Below are positions 48,961 to 63,907 of a stretch of DNA of 64,000 bases, piece after piece; within the stretch, counting starts at the first letter, position 1; every line of letters starts with the position of its first letter. Source of the DNA: Gemella sp. (GTDB lineage: Bacteria > Bacillota > Bacilli > Staphylococcales > Gemellaceae); contig JAUMWC010000005.1 in NCBI GenBank assembly GCA_030529855.1, forward strand, positions 30,157 through 94,156. Reading direction: 5' to 3'. Position numbers and translations under genes: made by a program. The notes beneath the pieces were generated by a model. It did no database searches, had not been told where the DNA came from, and was given only the letters and a program-made list of their open reading frames with translations.

Positions 48961-51900
48961 ATGCCAAAACGTACAGATATTAAGAAAATTCTAGTAATAG
49001 GTTCTGGACCTATTATTATCGGACAAGCTGCAGAGTTTGACTATGCAGGAACTCAAGCTTGCTTATCTTTAAAGGAAGAGGGATATGAAGTAGTTTTAGT
49101 AAACTCTAACCCAGCAACAATTATGACTGATAAAGAGATTGCTGATAAGGTTTATATCGAACCACTGACTCCTGAGTTTATTGCTAAGATAATTCGTAAG
49201 GAAAGACCAGATGCTTTACTACCTACACTAGGAGGACAAGTTGGTCTAAATATGGCAGTAGAATTACACAAGAGAGGGGTTCTAGATGCTTATAATGTAG
49301 AGCTTTTAGGGACAAAGTTATCTTCTATCGAACAAGCTGAAGATAGAGAATTATTCCGTGATCTTATGTTTGAATTAGGAGAACCAGTTCCTGAATCAGA
49401 AATTATTAATAACTTAGATGAAGCAAGAGCATTTGTTGAAAAAATCGGATATCCAGTAATTGTAAGACCAGCCTTTACAATGGGTGGTACTGGAGGAGGT
49501 ATCTGTAACAACGATAAGGAATTAGAAGAGATAGTTTCTAATGGATTACATTACTCACCAGTTACGCAATGTCTTTTAGAAAAATCAATCGCAGGATTTA
49601 AGGAGATTGAGTACGAGGTAATGCGTGACTCTAACGATACAGCGATTGTTGTATGTAACATGGAGAACATTGACCCAGTTGGAATCCACACTGGTGACTC
49701 AATCGTAGTAGCTCCATCACAAACTCTAACAGATAGAGAATACCACATGTTAAGAGATGTATCTCTGAAAATAATTAGAGCCTTAAAAATTGAAGGTGGA
49801 TGTAATGTTCAGTTAGCTCTAGACCCACACTCATTCAAGTACTATATTATAGAAGTAAATCCACGTGTGTCGCGTTCATCAGCCCTAGCATCTAAAGCAA
49901 CAGGTTATCCAATCGCCAAGATTGCAGCGAAAATTGCCGTAGGACTAACTCTTGATGAAATTATAAACCCAGTAACTAAGTCTTCTTACGCTTGTTTCGA
50001 ACCAGCTTTAGACTATGTAGTTTCTAAAATACCAAGATTCCCATTTGATAAATTCGAACACGCTGATAGAAAATTAGGAACTCAAATGAAAGCTACTGGG
50101 GAAGTAATGGCTATGGGACGTACTTATGAAGAGTCATTACTTAAAGCTATTCGTTCGCTAGAGTATGGTGTACACCATTTAGGATTACCTAATGGAGAAG
50201 AGTTTGAGCTTGACTATATCATGAAACGTATTAGACAAGCTGGAGACGAGAGATTATTCTTCATTGGAGAAGCATTAAGACGTGGTGTAACACCTGAAGA
50301 AATTCACGAAATAACTAAGATTGATATGTTCTTCTTAGATAAGATGCAACACATCATTGATCTTGAACATGAATTAAAAGAAAATGTTGGAGATTTAGAC
50401 TTATTATTCTACGCTAAGCGCTATGGATTCTCCGATAAAGTAATTGCCCACAGATGGAATATGAAGGAAGAAGAAATTTACGACTTAAGACAAGAAAAGT
50501 CTATCAAGCCAGTTTACAAAATGGTAGATACTTGTGCGGCAGAGTTCACGTCTTCAACACCATACTTCTACTCAACTTATGAGTTTGAACAAGAGTCAAT
50601 TGTAAGTGATAAAGAAAAAGTTATCGTACTGGGTTCTGGACCAATTCGTATCGGTCAAGGGGTAGAGTTCGACTACGCAACAGTTCACACAGTATTAGCT
50701 ATTAAAGAAGCAGGATATGAAGCGATTATCATTAACAATAACCCTGAAACAGTATCAACAGATTTTTCTATTTCAGATAAGTTATACTTTGAACCATTAA
50801 CAACAGAAGATGTTATGGCAATCATTGATCACGAAAAACCACTTGGAGTTGTTGTGCAATTCGGTGGGCAAACAGCTATTAACCTAGCAGATTCTCTTGC
50901 TAAAAAAGGAGTTAAGATACTAGGAACTGCCTTAGAAGAAATTGATAATGCAGAAAACAGAGATAAATTTGAAAGTTTATTAAGAAGATTAGATATTCCT
51001 CAACCATTAGGAAAAACAGCCTTTACAACAGAAGAAGCTGTTAAACACGGAGAAGAAATTGGTTACCCAGTATTAGTAAGACCATCTTATGTATTAGGTG
51101 GACGTGCTATGGAGATAGTTTATAAAGAAGAAGAATTACGCCACTATATGCAAAATGCTGTTAAGGTATCACCAGAACACCCAGTATTAGTAGACAGATA
51201 CCTAGTTGGTAAAGAAATTGAAGTGGATGCAATCTGTGACGGTGAAACGGTAGTAATCCCTGGAATAATGGAACACATTGAAAGAGCAGGGGTTCACTCT
51301 GGTGACTCTATCGCAGTCTACCCACCACAAAGTTTAACTCAAGCTGAAAAAGATGTACTGATTGACTATACTATTAGATTAGCTAAAGGATTAAATATTG
51401 TAGGATTATTAAATATTCAATATGTAATTTCTAAAGGGGAAGTGTTTGTACTAGAAGTAAACCCACGTTCTTCAAGAACAGTTCCATTCCTAAGTAAGAT
51501 AACTAATGTTCCGATGGCTAAACTTGCAATGCAAGCAGTACTAGGAGAGAAATTAAAAGATAAGGGATATGAAACAGGATTAGTAGAAGAAGCTAAGAAA
51601 GTTTACACTAAAGTTCCAGTATTCTCATTCCAAAAATTAAAAGATGTAGATACAACTTTAGGGCCAGAGATGAAATCTACTGGGGAAGTAATGGGAGTAG
51701 ACTTAACTTTAGAAAAATCATTATACAAAGGTTTAGTAGCAGCAGGATTCAAGGTAGAAGATTCAGGGAATGTATTATTCACAGTAGCTGATGATGCAAA
51801 AGAAGAAGCCTTAGAACTTGCTAAGAGATTTGCAGATATAGGATACAACCTAGTTGCAACAGAAGGAACTGCAAAATTCTTAGCTGACAATAATCTAAGA

Positions 51901-52137
51901 GTAGATAAAGTAGGAAAGATAAGTGATGAAGAAAACACAGTATTAGATGCAATCTACGGTGGAAAGATTAATATTATCGTTAACACAACATCAAAAGAGA
52001 AAGTATCTACAAGTGATGGATTCAAGATTCGTCGTGCAGCGAGTGAGCAAGATATTGTATGTTTAACATCACTAGACACAGCAGATGCACTATTAAAAGT
52101 ATTAGAATCTATTAGTTTCAATATTGCAGAAGTTTAA
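48961..52137 (+). CDS. carB: Carbamoyl-phosphate synthase large subunit
   Basis: A 1058-residue protein of two homologous ATP-grasp halves (about 1-400 and 545-930) around an oligomerisation domain, with a C-terminal MGS-like allosteric domain (about 935-1058) that usually binds UMP or [25 protein letters not shown] at the start and [20 protein letters not shown] at the second half are characteristic; EVNPR occurs in both halves. Starts 11 bases after carA. Confidence 0.98.
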   Translation: MPKRTDIKKILVIGSGPIIIGQAAEFDYAGTQACLSLKEEGYEVVLVNSNPATIMTDKEIADKVYIEPLTPEFIAKIIRKERPDALLPTLGGQVGLNMAVELHKRGVLDAYNVELLGTKLSSIEQAEDRELFRDLMFELGEPVPESEIINNLDEARAFVEKIGYPVIVRPAFTMGGTGGGICNNDKELEEIVSNGLHYSPVTQCLLEKSIAGFKEIEYEVMRDSNDTAIVVCNMENIDPVGIHTGDSIVVAPSQTLTDREYHMLRDVSLKIIRALKIEGGCNVQLALDPHSFKYYIIEVNPRVSRSSALASKATGYPIAKIAAKIAVGLTLDEIINPVTKSSYACFEPALDYVVSKIPRFPFDKFEHADRKLGTQMKATGEVMAMGRTYEESLLKAIRSLEYGVHHLGLPNGEEFELDYIMKRIRQAGDERLFFIGEALRRGVTPEEIHEITKIDMFFLDKMQHIIDLEHELKENVGDLDLLFYAKRYGFSDKVIAHRWNMKEEEIYDLRQEKSIKPVYKMVDTCAAEFTSSTPYFYSTYEFEQESIVSDKEKVIVLGSGPIRIGQGVEFDYATVHTVLAIKEAGYEAIIINNNPETVSTDFSISDKLYFEPLTTEDVMAIIDHEKPLGVVVQFGGQTAINLADSLAKKGVKILGTALEEIDNAENRDKFESLLRRLDIPQPLGKTAFTTEEAVKHGEEIGYPVLVRPSYVLGGRAMEIVYKEEELRHYMQNAVKVSPEHPVLVDRYLVGKEIEVDAICDGETVVIPGIMEHIERAGVHSGDSIAVYPPQSLTQAEKDVLIDYTIRLAKGLNIVGLLNIQYVISKGEVFVLEVNPRSSRTVPFLSKITNVPMAKLAMQAVLGEKLKDKGYETGLVEEAKKVYTKVPVFSFQKLKDVDTTLGPEMKSTGEVMGVDLTLEKSLYKGLVAAGFKVEDSGNVLFTVADDAKEEALELAKRFADIGYNLVATEGTAKFLADNNLRVDKVGKISDEENTVLDAIYGGKINIIVNTTSKEKVSTSDGFKIRRAASEQDIVCLTSLDTADALLKVLESISFNIAEV

Positions 52138-52143
52138 AAATAA

Positions 52144-53076
<933 letters not shown>

Positions 53077-53124
53077 GAAGAATATAATTTAGTAGTGAGT
53101 AGATTTGATATGGAGATAGAGATT

Positions 53125-53823
53125 ATGAAAAAAGATGTAATAGTAGCCTTAGACTTTCCTACTTTGGAAGAAACTTTAGAATTTTTAGATAAGTTTCAAG
53201 AAGAAAAACCGTTTGTAAAAGTAGGTATGGAATTATATTTACAAAATGGACCTAAAGTGATAGAAGAAATCAAAAAAAGAGGACATAAGATTTTCTTAGA
53301 TTTAAAGTTACACGATATACCTAATACAGTTTACGGTGCTTGTAAAGGACTTGCTAAATTTTCTATTGATATCTTAACGATTCATGCAGCAGGTGGATTA
53401 GAAATGATGAAAGCTGCTAAAAAAGGAATGGTTGAAGGTGGTTCTAAAGACACGGCTGTTATTGCTGTAACTCAGTTGACGTCAACATCTGAAGAAGTAA
53501 TGAAGGCTGAACAATTAGTATGCTCTAGCTTAGAAGAATCTGTATTAAATTATGCTAAATTAGCAGAAGAAGCGGGGATTGATGGAGTAGTTTCATCTGT
53601 TCACGAAGTAGAAAAAATAGGAAATATAAGTAGAAGCGACTTTTTAAAAGTTACACCTGGGATAAGATTAGCAACAGATGAAGTAGGGGACCAAAAACGT
53701 GTTGCAACACCTAGTGACGCAAAAAGATTAGGTTCTAGTCACATAGTAGTAGGAAGACCTATTACCAAGTCTAACGCCCCAGTAGCAAGTTACAAAAAAT
53801 TCTTGCAAGATTTTTTAAACTAA
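53125..53823 (+). CDS. pyrF: Orotidine-5'-phosphate decarboxylase
   Basis: A 232-residue TIM-barrel enzyme producing UMP. DLKLHDIPNT (the catalytic Asp-x-Lys-x-x-Asp) is at about 60-69; the phosphate-binding end has VTPGIR and HIVVGRPITKSNAP. ATG 53125 with GGAG nine bases upstream is preferred over the GTG at 53095, which would add ten residues not typical for the family. Confidence 0.96.
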   Translation: MKKDVIVALDFPTLEETLEFLDKFQEEKPFVKVGMELYLQNGPKVIEEIKKRGHKIFLDLKLHDIPNTVYGACKGLAKFSIDILTIHAAGGLEMMKAAKKGMVEGGSKDTAVIAVTQLTSTSEEVMKAEQLVCSSLEESVLNYAKLAEEAGIDGVVSSVHEVEKIGNISRSDFLKVTPGIRLATDEVGDQKRVATPSDAKRLGSSHIVVGRPITKSNAPVASYKKFLQDFLN

Positions 53824-53841
53824 GATTTTAAGGAGAAACAA

Positions 53842-54462
53842 ATGTCAGAAAACATCGGAAAAAAAGTAGCACAAGATTTATTAGAGATTAAGGCAGTAGA
53901 ATTAAGACCAAATGATTACTTTACATGGACATCAGGTTTAAAATCACCAATTTACTGTGATAACAGAATCACAATGTCTTATCCAAAAGTAAGAAGAAAT
54001 ATTGCCCAAGGACTTTCTGATTTAATCAAAGAAAAATTCTCAAATGTAACAGTAGTAGCTGGAACTGCAACTGCAGGAATCCCACACGCTGCTTGGGTAA
54101 GTGAAGTTTTAGACATACCAATGGTTTATGTAAGAGATTCAGCCAAAAAACACGGGAAAACAAATCAAATAGAAGGAAGATTGCAAGAAGGAGACAAGGT
54201 AGTAGTAGTAGAAGACCTTATCTCAACTGGAATTTCATCTATAAAAGTAGTGAAGGCACTAAAAGAAGCTGGTGTAGAAGTATTAGGTGTAGTGGCGATT
54301 TATTCTTACAATTTAGCTAAGGCGGTAGATGCATTCAAGGAAGAAGGAATTGAGTACTATACATTAACAAACTATGACTTGTTAATCGAAGAAGCTAGTA
54401 AACAAGGTTATATAAAAGAAGAAGATACAGCAGAACTAATTGAGTGGAGAAATAACTTATAA
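53842..54462 (+). CDS. pyrE: Orotate phosphoribosyltransferase
   Basis: A 206-residue PRTase transferring ribose-phosphate from PRPP to orotate. The PRPP loop [16 protein letters not shown] is at about 113-128, the flexible loop [15 protein letters not shown] at about 93-107; [14 protein letters not shown] near the start is typical. It is the last pyr gene. AAGGAG precedes ATG. No clear terminator separates it from the next gene, which has its own weak promoter. Confidence 0.96.
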   Translation: MSENIGKKVAQDLLEIKAVELRPNDYFTWTSGLKSPIYCDNRITMSYPKVRRNIAQGLSDLIKEKFSNVTVVAGTATAGIPHAAWVSEVLDIPMVYVRDSAKKHGKTNQIEGRLQEGDKVVVVEDLISTGISSIKVVKALKEAGVEVLGVVAIYSYNLAKAVDAFKEEGIEYYTLTNYDLLIEEASKQGYIKEEDTAELIEWRNNL

Positions 54463-54481
54463 TAACATTAAAATAAGTATA

Positions 54482-54510
54482 TTGTAAAAATTATTCATAT
54501 GTGGTAATAT
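54482..54510 (+). promoter_or_regulatory. Promoter of the 54545 gene
   Basis: TTGTAA (54482-54487), 17-bp spacer ending TGG, TAATAT (54505-54510). Confidence 0.55.
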
Positions 54511-54544
54511 AGATAAGAATTTATTTAAGTAGGAGGGTATTACT

Positions 54545-55192
54545 TTGAAATTTAAATACCATGGTGCCTATAAAGGTTTTTATCTTTTTGATGGGGAAAA
54601 ATTTGTTAAACCATTTCGAAGATTAGATATTGAAGAAACAGAATCTTTAGCATCACAATCAGGTGAAAAGATAGAGCTACTTGTTAATAAAATAGTAGAT
54701 ATTAAAGATGAATACGTAGTATTCAGAAAACCACAAGACAAAAAGAAAACAGCGACAAAAGTAAAGAAAGCAACAAGAGTTGCTAAGAAAACTGGTGAGA
54801 ATACATTAGAGTCTATTGTAAGTGAAACAGAATTATCTAGACTAGTACCTAAATTTTTATTAGAAAAATTAGCTGAGCTAGTAGAATCTCAAGAAAAATC
54901 ATTAGATAGATTACCGTCTGTACTAGAAATACTAGATAATATTTTATACTCAGATGGATTATTTAGAGCTAAATCTAAAAAATTGTTCTACTATAGTGAA
55001 ACTGAATTGAAAGATTACATGGCTAGATTTATGCCTTTTGATAAACTGGACTCTAAATTAGAACAAGATGTATTAGAAAATTACCCTAACCAGTATGTAT
55101 ATGAACACTTACCTTTAGATTATAAAGAAAAAGAAATGATGTATGTATTTTACTTTATAATTCTAGTTGAGCTGTTATCTATTTTAAAATAA
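54545..55192 (+). CDS. Uncharacterised protein
   Basis: 215 residues starting at a TTG codon with a strong AGGAGGG seven bases upstream. The first 60 residues (KFKYHGAYKGFYLFDGEKF) look like a small beta domain, then a Lys/Thr-rich linker (about 65-88), then a mostly helical domain with a hydrophobic end (MMYVFYFIILVELLSIL) that may contact the membrane or pack as a helix. I recognise no family. It lies between the pyr operon and an ATP-grasp gene, with a terminator after it. Confidence 0.78.
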   Translation: MKFKYHGAYKGFYLFDGEKFVKPFRRLDIEETESLASQSGEKIELLVNKIVDIKDEYVVFRKPQDKKKTATKVKKATRVAKKTGENTLESIVSETELSRLVPKFLLEKLAELVESQEKSLDRLPSVLEILDNILYSDGLFRAKSKKLFYYSETELKDYMARFMPFDKLDSKLEQDVLENYPNQYVYEHLPLDYKEKEMMYVFYFIILVELLSILK

Positions 55193-55228
55193 AAACATAT
55201 TCTCTATAATAGAGATTATGTTTTTTTA
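55193..55228 (+). terminator. Terminator of the 54545 gene
   Basis: AAAACATATTCTCTAT and ATAGAGATTATGTTTT form a long stem, then T-run. Confidence 0.85.
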
Positions 55229-55237
55229 TTTTAATTA

Positions 55238-55266
55238 TTGCAAATTTAAGGAATCATGATTACAAT
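55238..55266 (+). promoter_or_regulatory. Promoter of the ATP-grasp gene
   Basis: TTGCAA (55238-55243), 17-bp spacer, TACAAT (55261-55266). Confidence 0.68.
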
Positions 55267-55320
55267 ATAGATATACTATGAAAATATGTTTCATAAAAAT
55301 TATAGTGAAGGATGAAAGAA

Positions 55321-56481
55321 ATGATGAATTACATAATGATATCTCCATATTTCCCGAAAAACTTACAAAATTTTGCTATTAAATTAAAAGAAAATGGTGT
55401 AAATGTTTTAGGGATAGGTTCTGAACCATATGAAAATTTAACTAGTGAATTAAGAGAATCTTTGACTGAGTATTATAGAGTAGAAGATATGGAAAGTTTT
55501 GAACAAATGACTAGAGCAGTTGCATTTCTATTCTTCAAACATGGAAAAATAGATCGTCTAGAGTCTAATAATGAGCACTGGTTAGAGATGGATGCTAAAT
55601 TGAGAGAACAGTTTAATATTGATGGTTTAAAACCTAAAGATTTAGAAAAAACTAAATATAAATCAGAAATGAAAAAGTTATTCCAAAAAGCAGGTATTCC
55701 TGTAGTTAAAGGTGCTGTTATTAAGTCAGAAAAAGATTTAGAAAAAGCTTTAAAAGATTTAAGACTTCCTTTAGTTGCTAAACCTGATAAAGGAGTAGGT
55801 GCAGCGAAAACATTCAAATTATACAGTTTAGGAGATGTTGCACGTTTTAAATCAGAATGGGATAAAGAAGTACCATATTTTGTAGAACCTTATGTTGAAG
55901 ATGCAATTCTTTGTACTTATGATGGTTTATTAGACCAAGAAGGAAACATTATTTTTTCTTCAAGTTTAGCCCACACGATACCAACTTTAGAACTAGTATT
56001 AAATAAAGAAGACTTAGTATATATTATTGAACCTAAAGTAGATTCGAAGCTAGAGAAATATGGTAAGAAAATTGTAAAAGCATTTGATATGAAAGAAAGA
56101 TTCTTCCATATAGAATTCTTTAGATTAAAAGATGGATCATACTATGCGATTGAATATAACAATAGAATAGCGGGTGGTTATGCTACAGACTTATACAATT
56201 ATTCAGCATCTTGTGATTTATACGAAATGTATGCTAAGGTAGTAGCTGGAAACTTACCAGAAAAAGTAAAAACGGATAAGAAATTTGCAGTAGGTATTGC
56301 TAGACGTGATACTAATACTTACAAAAATTCTCCAGCTGAAATTCAAGCTAACTTTGACGTGAAAATGTATGATAGAGTCCCTGAAATATTATCTAGTATA
56401 ATGGGGGATGAAATATTTGCAGTTGTCGCAGATAGTGAAAAAGAAATACAAAGAATAATAGATTTTGTACAAGAAAAATAA
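55321..56481 (+). CDS. ATP-grasp enzyme, carbamoyl-phosphate synthase-like ligase
   Basis: 386 residues. An N-terminal pre-ATP-grasp domain (NYIMISPYFPKNLQNFAIKL…GIGSEPYENL) is followed by an ATP-grasp fold (about 110-315) with LPLVAKPDKGVGAAKTFK as the phosphate loop and FHIEFFRLKDGSYYAIEYNNRIAGG as the metal-binding strand. Such stand-alone enzymes ligate a carboxylate to an amine; the substrate is not evident. Tandem ATGs at 55321 and 55324, with GAAGGA upstream, are more likely starts than 55312. Own promoter and terminator, so location after pyr genes may be coincidental. Confidence 0.85.
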   Translation: MMNYIMISPYFPKNLQNFAIKLKENGVNVLGIGSEPYENLTSELRESLTEYYRVEDMESFEQMTRAVAFLFFKHGKIDRLESNNEHWLEMDAKLREQFNIDGLKPKDLEKTKYKSEMKKLFQKAGIPVVKGAVIKSEKDLEKALKDLRLPLVAKPDKGVGAAKTFKLYSLGDVARFKSEWDKEVPYFVEPYVEDAILCTYDGLLDQEGNIIFSSSLAHTIPTLELVLNKEDLVYIIEPKVDSKLEKYGKKIVKAFDMKERFFHIEFFRLKDGSYYAIEYNNRIAGGYATDLYNYSASCDLYEMYAKVVAGNLPEKVKTDKKFAVGIARRDTNTYKNSPAEIQANFDVKMYDRVPEILSSIMGDEIFAVVADSEKEIQRIIDFVQEK

Positions 56482-56485
56482 AAGA

Positions 56486-56520
56486 AAAAGTATCTTTGGA
56501 AATTCAAAGATACTTTTTTC
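56486..56520 (+). terminator. Terminator of the ATP-grasp gene
   Basis: AAAAGTATCTTTG (56486-56498) pairs with CAAAGATACTTTT (56505-56517), T-run. Confidence 0.92.
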
Positions 56521-56530
56521 TGTTATACCC

Positions 56531-56560
56531 TTGACAGAGAAAAGATAAAGGTGTTATAAT
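56531..56560 (+). promoter_or_regulatory. Promoter of the cggR-glycolysis operon
   Basis: TTGACA (56531-56536), 18-bp spacer ending TGT, TATAAT (56555-56560). Confidence 0.88.
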
Positions 56561-56598
56561 ATAGACAGAAAAAAGGATTGTTATTTTTTTAGAGTGAG

Positions 56599-56635
56599 TT
56601 GGACGTGGTTCGACCTACTCGGTCGAAAGGTGACC
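56599..56635. promoter_or_regulatory. CggR operator-like element in the leader
   Basis: Two half-site pairs, TGGAC-N6-CGACC and CGGTC-N6-TGACC, are separated by TACT; the centre also forms TTCGACC/GGTCGAA. It lies about 30 bp after the transcription start, as the CggR operator does in Bacillus (tandem CGGGAC-N6-TGTC). The match to that consensus is partial. Confidence 0.75.
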
Positions 56636-56665
56636 ATCTGATTTTTCAAAAGTAAGGAGCTTAAC

Positions 56666-57709
56666 ATGGATATTGTACAATTACTTCAATTACAAAGTAA
56701 ACTTATTCCTGATATGTTCGAAAAATTTAATAAAAGATACGAGTTGTTAGTATCAATAAAAATGAATCAACCGATAGGTAGAAAAAATTTGATTGATATA
56801 GTAGGTTTAACCGAAAGACAACTTAGAACTGAGTGTGAAACTTTAAGTAAGCTTGGTTTAATCTTAAAAAGTACCACTGGAATGACAGTAAGTCGAGAAG
56901 GTGAAGCTTTTCTGTTAGAAATAAGAGAATTTTTAAAAGAGGATTCTTTTGTAGCTGAAAAGAAAATTATTAAAGAACATTTTGGTGTAAGAGACGTCTA
57001 TGTAATAGCTGGTGATTTTTCAAAGAGTCAGGAAACTAGAAAAGATATGGTTAACTTGCTTTTTGAAAAGGTAAACATTATAATAGAAAGAGAATGTGTT
57101 CTTGGTGTCTCTGGTGGTTCTACTATGGGATGTGTTGCAGATATGGCTGATAAAACCTTTGCCTATGGTAAAGATATTATGATAACACCTATTAGGGGTG
57201 CTCTTACAATATCTAATACTGGTTTTCAGTCAAATGATATAGCAACCAAACTAGCAGTAAATACAAATCATAGATATCAATTGTTACACGCTCCTGATAA
57301 TATAGGAAAAGCAACACTAGAAGAACTTGTAAAAGAACCAATAGTGAAAAATGCTTTGGATATTATCAAAAATACATCAATCATAATTCATAGTATAGGT
57401 GATGCTTTCGAAATGGCAAGGAGACGAAAGCTTTCTAAAGAAGTTCTTAGACTATTAAAAGATAAGAGTGCTTACAGTGAGTCTTTTGGATCTTACTTTG
57501 ATTATCAAGGTAATGTTATTTATGAAACTGAAACTATAGGAATGAAGGGTGAAGATGTAGAAAAAGTTTCAAATATATTCACAATAGTGGGTGGTGGAGA
57601 TAAAGTTGATGCTGTATTTTCATATTTGAATTCTAAACCAAAGAATACAACGCTAATTATTGATGAAGCTATTTGTAAACAAATATTAACTAAGGTCATA
57701 ACACAATAA
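56666..57709 (+). CDS. cggR: Central glycolytic genes regulator CggR
   Basis: A 347-residue SorC-family repressor. The N-terminal helix-turn-helix (about 32-55: IGRKNLIDIVGLTERQLRTE) precedes a sugar-phosphate-binding domain (GVSGGSTMGCVADM about 150-163, IHSIGDA, IGMKGEDV). It should bind the element at 56599-56635 and be released by fructose-1,6-bisphosphate. First gene of the lower glycolysis operon. AAGGAG precedes ATG. Confidence 0.96.
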   Translation: MDIVQLLQLQSKLIPDMFEKFNKRYELLVSIKMNQPIGRKNLIDIVGLTERQLRTECETLSKLGLILKSTTGMTVSREGEAFLLEIREFLKEDSFVAEKKIIKEHFGVRDVYVIAGDFSKSQETRKDMVNLLFEKVNIIIERECVLGVSGGSTMGCVADMADKTFAYGKDIMITPIRGALTISNTGFQSNDIATKLAVNTNHRYQLLHAPDNIGKATLEELVKEPIVKNALDIIKNTSIIIHSIGDAFEMARRRKLSKEVLRLLKDKSAYSESFGSYFDYQGNVIYETETIGMKGEDVEKVSNIFTIVGGGDKVDAVFSYLNSKPKNTTLIIDEAICKQILTKVITQ

Positions 57710-57737
57710 ATAATTAATTTTAGGGGGACTAAAAACT

Positions 57738-58745
57738 ATGACAGTAAAAGTTGCGATTAACGGATTTGGACGTATTGGAAGATTAGCTTTCAGAAAAATT
57801 CAAGAAGTGGAAGGAATTGAAGTAGTTGCGATCAACGACTTAACTCCAGTAAAACAATTAGTACACTTATTAAAATATGATACAACTCAAGGACGTTTCA
57901 ACGGAACAGCTGAAGAAGGTGAAGGAGTTATCGTAGTAAACGGTAAAGAAGTTAAAGCTTTCGCTAACGCTAACCCAACTGAATTACCATGGGGAGAATT
58001 AGGAGTAGACGTAGTATTAGAATGTACTGGATTCTTCACTTCTAAAGAAAAAGCAGAAGCTCACATTACAGCTGGTGCTAAAAAAGTTGTTATCTCTGCT
58101 CCAGGTGGAAATGACATCAAAACAATCGTTTACAACGTAAACCACGATACATTAGATGGAACTGAAACAGTTATCTCTGGTGCTTCTTGTACAACTAACT
58201 GTTTAGCTCCAATGGCTAAAGCTTTACACGATAACTTTGGAGTAGTTCAAGGATTAATGACTACAATCCACGGATACACTGGAGACCAAAACACACTTGA
58301 CGCTCCTCACCGTGGTGGAGACTTACGTCGTGCTCGTGCAGCAGCAGAAAACATTATTCCAAACACAACTGGAGCTGCTAAAGCAATTGGATTAGTAATC
58401 CCAGAATTAAACGGAAAATTAGATGGAGCTGCTCAACGTGTTCCTGTAGCAACTGGATCAATCACTGAGTTAGTAGCTACTTTAGAAAAAACAGTTACAG
58501 CTGAAGAAGTTAACGCTGCTATGAAAGCTGCTGCAACTGAATCATTTGGTTACAACGTAGATGAAATCGTATCTTCTGACATTATCGGAAGCAGCTTCGG
58601 ATCAATCTTCGATGCAACTCAAACAAAAGTATTAACAGTTGGAGACAAACAATTAGTTAAAGTTGTATCTTGGTACGACAACGAAATGTCTTACACTTCT
58701 CAATTAGTAAGAACATTAAAACACTTCGCTGGATTAATTAAATAA
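57738..58745 (+). CDS. gap: Glyceraldehyde-3-phosphate dehydrogenase
   Basis: A 335-residue NAD-dependent glycolytic enzyme. [13 protein letters not shown] at 8-20, active Cys151 in SGASCTTNC, His in [11 protein letters not shown], and [12 protein letters not shown] near the end. Codons are strongly biased to AAC, TTC, GAC and CAC, fitting very high expression. Follows cggR after 28 bases with AGGGGG RBS; a large hairpin separates it from pgk. Confidence 0.98.
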   Translation: MTVKVAINGFGRIGRLAFRKIQEVEGIEVVAINDLTPVKQLVHLLKYDTTQGRFNGTAEEGEGVIVVNGKEVKAFANANPTELPWGELGVDVVLECTGFFTSKEKAEAHITAGAKKVVISAPGGNDIKTIVYNVNHDTLDGTETVISGASCTTNCLAPMAKALHDNFGVVQGLMTTIHGYTGDQNTLDAPHRGGDLRRARAAAENIIPNTTGAAKAIGLVIPELNGKLDGAAQRVPVATGSITELVATLEKTVTAEEVNAAMKAAATESFGYNVDEIVSSDIIGSSFGSIFDATQTKVLTVGDKQLVKVVSWYDNEMSYTSQLVRTLKHFAGLIK

Positions 58746-58772
58746 TTAATTATTTATTTATAGAAAACTAGT

Positions 58773-58807
58773 AGCCAAGATATGAGTGGAATCACTCTAT
58801 CTTGGCT
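58773..58807 (+). other. Strong intercistronic hairpin between gap and pgk
   Basis: AGCCAAGATA (58773-58782) pairs with TATCTTGGCT (58798-58807) and, after a single bulged T, GAGTG with CACTC, around a GAAT loop: 15 pairs. No T-run follows, so it should not terminate; it probably protects the gap mRNA 3' end or reduces read-through. Confidence 0.85.
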
Positions 58808-58844
58808 TATATATTAAATTTTAAAGAAAAAGGAGCCTTTTTTG

Positions 58845-60813
<1,969 letters not shown>

Positions 60814-60814
<1 letters not shown>

Positions 60815-62343
60815 TGACTAAAGCACCAGTAGCATTAATTATTTTAGATGGTTTTGCCGATCGTGAAGAAGCGTTCGGTAATGCCGTTAAAGCAGCGAAA
60901 AAGCCAAACTTTGATCGCTATTTCGCAAAATATCCACACAACCAATTAGCAGCGAGTGGTGAAGACGTAGGTCTACCTGATGGACAAATGGGTAACTCAG
61001 AAGTTGGTCACTTAAACATCGGAGCTGGGCGTATTGTTTATCAATCACTAACACGTATCAACATTTCAATTCGTGAAAAAGACTTTTATGCAATTCCAGA
61101 ATTAGTTGATGCAGTGGAAGCAGCTAAAGCAAACAACAAAGCATTACACTTAATGGGATTAATCTCTGACGGTGGGGTTCACTCTCACTACGAGCACTTA
61201 TTTGCTTTATTACGTTTAGCGAAAGAGCGCGGATTAGAAAAAGTATACGTACACGGATTCCTAGATGGACGTGACGTTGCTCCAAGTTCAGCTTTAGGAT
61301 TTGTAAAAGAAACTCAAGCTAAATTTGAAGAAATTGGTGTTGGTAAATTCGCAACAATTTCTGGACGTTACTATGCAATGGACCGTGACAAACGTTGGGA
61401 ACGTGTTCAATTAGCATATGACGCTATGGTTCACGGAAAAGGTGAAACATTTGCTGATGCAGCAGCTGGAATCGAAGCATCTTATGCTAACGAAGTATAT
61501 GATGAATTCGTATTACCGTTTGTAGTAACAGAAGGTGACAAACCAGTAGCTACAATTGAATCAGGAGATTCAGCTGTATTCTTCAACTTCCGTCCAGATA
61601 GAGCTATCCAATTAGGAACAGCTTTATCAAACCCATCATTTGATGGATTTGACCGTGGTGAAGGAGCTAAAGATTTACACTTTGTTACATTCACTGCTTA
61701 CAGTGATGATGTAATTTCTAAGATTGCATTCAAAAAAGAAGATCTTAAAAACACAATCGGTGAAGTTATTGCTGATGCAGGTAAAACACAATTACGTATT
61801 GCCGAAACAGAAAAATACCCACACGTTACATTCTTTATGAGTGGTGGACGTCATGAAGAGTTTTCTGGAGAAGAGCGTATTTTAATACCATCTCCAAAAG
61901 TTGCAACTTATGACTTAAAACCTGAAATGAGTGCTTACGAAGTTAAAGATGCTTTATTAGAAGCTATCAACAAAGATACTCTAGATGCAATTATCTTAAA
62001 CTTCGCTAACCCAGACATGGTTGGACACTCAGGAATGTTAGAACCTACTGTAAAAGCAATTGAAGCAGTAGATGAGTGTTTAGGAAAAGTAGTTGACTTA
62101 ATCCTATCAAAAGGTGGCCACGCAATTATTACAGCTGACCACGGAAACTCTGATGAAGTAGTAACACTTGAAGGTGAACCAATGACTGCCCACACAACAA
62201 ACCCTGTGCCAGTTATCGTTACAAAAGAAGGTGTAACTCTACGTTCAGGTGGACGTTTAGCTGACTTAGCACCAACAATGTTAGACTTATTAAACATTGA
62301 AAAACCTGCAGAAATGACAGGAGAATCTTTAATTGTAAAGTAA
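60814..62343 (+). CDS. gpmI: 2,3-bisphosphoglycerate-independent phosphoglycerate mutase
   Basis: A 509-residue manganese-dependent mutase converting 3- to 2-phosphoglycerate. [12 protein letters not shown] (metal-binding Asp near residue 11), [14 protein letters not shown] (catalytic Ser near 61), [19 protein letters not shown] and the metal site [11 protein letters not shown]. Overlaps tpiA by one base. TTGGAGG within tpiA serves as RBS. Confidence 0.98.
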
Positions 62344-62382
62344 ATTAATACTAGCAATTTAAAGCGATTTATTATAAAATAA

Positions 62383-63732
<1,350 letters not shown>

Positions 63733-63746
63733 TAATTGATTATTTA

Positions 63747-63778
63747 AAAGAGAAGCAAATTTTGCTTCTCTTTTTTTA
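63747..63778 (+). terminator. Terminator of the glycolytic operon
   Basis: AAAAGAGAAGC pairs with GCTTCTCTTTT across an AAATTTT loop, followed by T-run. Confidence 0.92.
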
Positions 63779-63859
63779 TTTTCATTTTTTCATTCTTGTT
63801 ACATTGTAATGTTAAATATTACAGGAGTATTAAATATTGCAGAACTAAAGCACTAATTA

Positions 63860-63888
63860 TTGATATTTTGATATGTATGTAGTATCAT
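63860..63888 (+). promoter_or_regulatory. Promoter of the last, partial gene
   Basis: TTGATA (63860-63865), 17-bp spacer, TATCAT (63883-63888). Upstream, TTAAATATT(A/G)CAG occurs twice in tandem (63812 and 63830). Confidence 0.6.
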
Positions 63889-63907
63889 AGACAAATATTT
63901 ACTTAAT

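Noticed and set aside
56599..56635. Riboswitch or T-box before cggR
   Set aside because: The leader is too short and lacks T-box or aptamer features; the symmetric half-sites fit a protein operator better.
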